Source: Cobetia amphilecti
GTDB taxonomy: Bacteria > Pseudomonadota > Gammaproteobacteria > Pseudomonadales > Halomonadaceae
Assembly (NCBI RefSeq): GCF_020217465.1
Contig: NZ_CP084115.1
Span: 3,596,001-3,660,000 of the forward strand
DNA length: 64,000 bases
Direction: 5' to 3'
The notes beneath the pieces were generated by a model that was not told the origin of the DNA, did no database searches, and was given only the letters and a program-made list of their open reading frames with translations. The position numbers and the translations under genes were made by a program. The stretch's first letter is position 1. Every line of letters begins with the position of its first letter. This document shows positions 62,850-64,000 of the stretch, piece by piece.

Positions 62850-64000
62850 TCAGGCAGTCTCGTCGCTGACCGCTTCTGCATCCAGGCCGAAAGCGGTGTG
62901 CAGGGAGCGAACCGCCAGCTCCATGAATTTCTCGTCGATCAGGACGGAAATCTTGATCTCTGAAGTGGAGACCATGCGGATATTGATGCCTTCTTCCGCC
63001 AGTACGCGGAACATCTTGGAGGCGACACCGGCGTGAGAACGCATGCCGACACCGACCAGCGAGACCTTGGCGATGTTGTCATCACCGCGCATCTCACCAC
63101 CACCGACGGACGGAATCACCGTCTCGGTCAGGATGCGCTGGGTCGCCTTGAAGTCGGTCTTGGCGACGGTGAAGGAGAAGTCAGTGGTATTGCCGTCCGG
63201 AGAGACGTTCTGGACGATCATGTCGATTTCGATGTTGGAATCGGCGATCGGGCCCAGAATCTTGGAAGCGACACCCGGGATATCCGGCGTGTTGAGCAGA
63301 GTCAGCTTGGCTTCGTTGACATTGAAGGCGATGCCGGAGATCAGCGGTTCTTCCATGTTGTCTTCTTCCTCAGCGACGATCAGGGTACCCGGGCCATCCT
63401 CGAAGGAAGACAGCACACGCAGGGGAACATTGTACTTGCCGGCGAATTCCACCGAACGGATCTGCAGGATCTTGGAGCCCAGGCTCGCCATTTCCAGCAT
63501 TTCCTCGACGGTCACCGTTTCCAGACGACGTGCCTTGGAGCACACGCGCGGGTCAGTGGTATAGACACCATCGACATCGGTATAGATCTGGCACTCATCC
63601 GCCTTCAGTGCGGCAGCCAGCGCGACACCGGTGGTGTCAGAGCCACCACGACCCAGCGTCGTGATGTTGCCCTCTTCATCGACACCCTGGAAGCCTGCCA
63701 CCACGACCACCTTGCCATCGTCGAGGTCTTCACGCAGGTCATCGGTATCGATGTGCTGGATACGCGCCTTGGTGTGCGCGCTATCGGTGCGGATTCCCAC
63801 CTGCGCCCCTGTGTAGGAGGTCGCGTCGACGCCGATCTTCTGCAGCGCCATGGCCAGCAGGGAAATGGTGACCTGCTCGCCAGTGGAGACCAGCATGTCC
63901 ATCTCGCGCGGTGTCGGGTCATCATTGATCTCGCTGGCGAGACCGATCAGTCGGTTGGTCTCGCCACTCATGGCAGAGACGACCACGACAATCTGATGGC
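62850..64000 (-). CDS. lysC: Aspartate kinase (N-terminus beyond the window)
   Basis: The frame runs off the right edge, so the first 30 or so residues, including the KFGGTS motif, are missing. What remains has '[17 protein letters not shown]' and the catalytic '[18 protein letters not shown]', and '[23 protein letters not shown]'. Two C-terminal ACT domains follow ('[25 protein letters not shown]' and '[37 protein letters not shown]', read at about residues 220 and 305). The enzyme phosphorylates aspartate at the head of the Lys/Met/Thr pathway and, with this ACT layout, is probably feedback-inhibited. It is upstream of csrA. Confidence 0.97.
   Translation of the reverse strand, partial: HQIVVVVSAMSGETNRLIGLASEINDDPTPREMDMLVSTGEQVTISLLAMALQKIGVDATSYTGAQVGIRTDSAHTKARIQHIDTDDLREDLDDGKVVVVAGFQGVDEEGNITTLGRGGSDTTGVALAAALKADECQIYTDVDGVYTTDPRVCSKARRLETVTVEEMLEMASLGSKILQIRSVEFAGKYNVPLRVLSSFEDGPGTLIVAEEEDNMEEPLISGIAFNVNEAKLTLLNTPDIPGVASKILGPIADSNIEIDMIVQNVSPDGNTTDFSFTVAKTDFKATQRILTETVIPSVGGGEMRGDDNIAKVSLVGVGMRSHAGVASKMFRVLAEEGINIRMVSTSEIKISVLIDEKFMELAVRSLHTAFGLDAEAVSDETA

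Overview
This 64 kb window looks like core chromosome from a GC-rich marine or halophilic gammaproteobacterium, most likely Halomonadaceae (Halomonas/Cobetia-like). The pointers are the gene orders rpsU-dnaG-rpoD beside tsaD, lptD-surA-pdxA-rsmA-apaG-apaH divergent from amgK-murU, coaD with a YfhL-type ferredoxin, and lysC-csrA-tRNA-Ser-tRNA-Arg. A FabY-type ketoacyl synthase, a Na+-pumping oxaloacetate decarboxylase, NhaB and acidic protein tails fit the same picture. The lineage is inferred from gene content, not from an alignment. I see no prophage, insertion sequence, integrase, CRISPR array, rRNA or origin.

Layout. 1-2.4 kb: a truncated GcvA-like LysR gene, a membrane protein, and a small S26-type peptidase behind a Fur-like box. 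2.5-7.7 kb: the macromolecular synthesis operon rpsU-dnaG-rpoD (minus) with its promoter, a structured leader, an internal terminator and a second promoter before rpoD. 7.7-13.8 kb: tsaD, folB-folK, plsY, cca, glpE, apaH, apaG. 13.8-22.3 kb: the envelope and RNA-maturation run rsmA-pdxA-surA-lptD, with amgK-murU (MurNAc recycling) divergent from it. 22.4-32.5 kb: OsmC, speD, a voltage-gated K+ channel, an unknown membrane-anchored protein, glnE, dgkA, nhaB and an AcuI/YhdH reductase. 32.8-37 kb: dacB, an SMR plus PACE efflux pair facing a LysR regulator across a perfect palindrome, and a TrmB-like methyltransferase. 37.4-45.2 kb: fabY (TTG start), coaD, ferredoxin, a MASE3-PAS-GGDEF diguanylate cyclase, a small exported protein and an outer-membrane barrel in an AT-richer patch. 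45.3-56 kb: MATE, AtoE, YciA-like thioesterase, Ada, a MocR regulator divergent from a LysE exporter, GST, GNAT, DoxX, Tag and a YdjM-like protein. 56.1-61.2 kb: oadGAB (minus) and dusC. 61.4-64 kb: two tRNA-Arg(ACG), tRNA-Ser(GCU), csrA and the 3' part of lysC (minus).

How the parts fit. Most genes are housekeeping: transcription, replication priming, translation, tRNA modification, folate, CoA, pyridoxal phosphate, phospholipid and fatty-acid starts, outer-membrane assembly and peptidoglycan turnover. Accessory features are a drug or polyamine efflux module, alkylation repair (Ada, Tag), c-di-GMP signalling and sodium bioenergetics (Oad, NhaB).

The clearest unexplained structure lies between genes. 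Four convergent junctions share a bidirectional terminator with the same ACAACGCC/GGCGTTGT arms. Many 3' flanks carry degenerate 12-20 nt tandem repeats, and in two cases the repeats begin at the stop codon.
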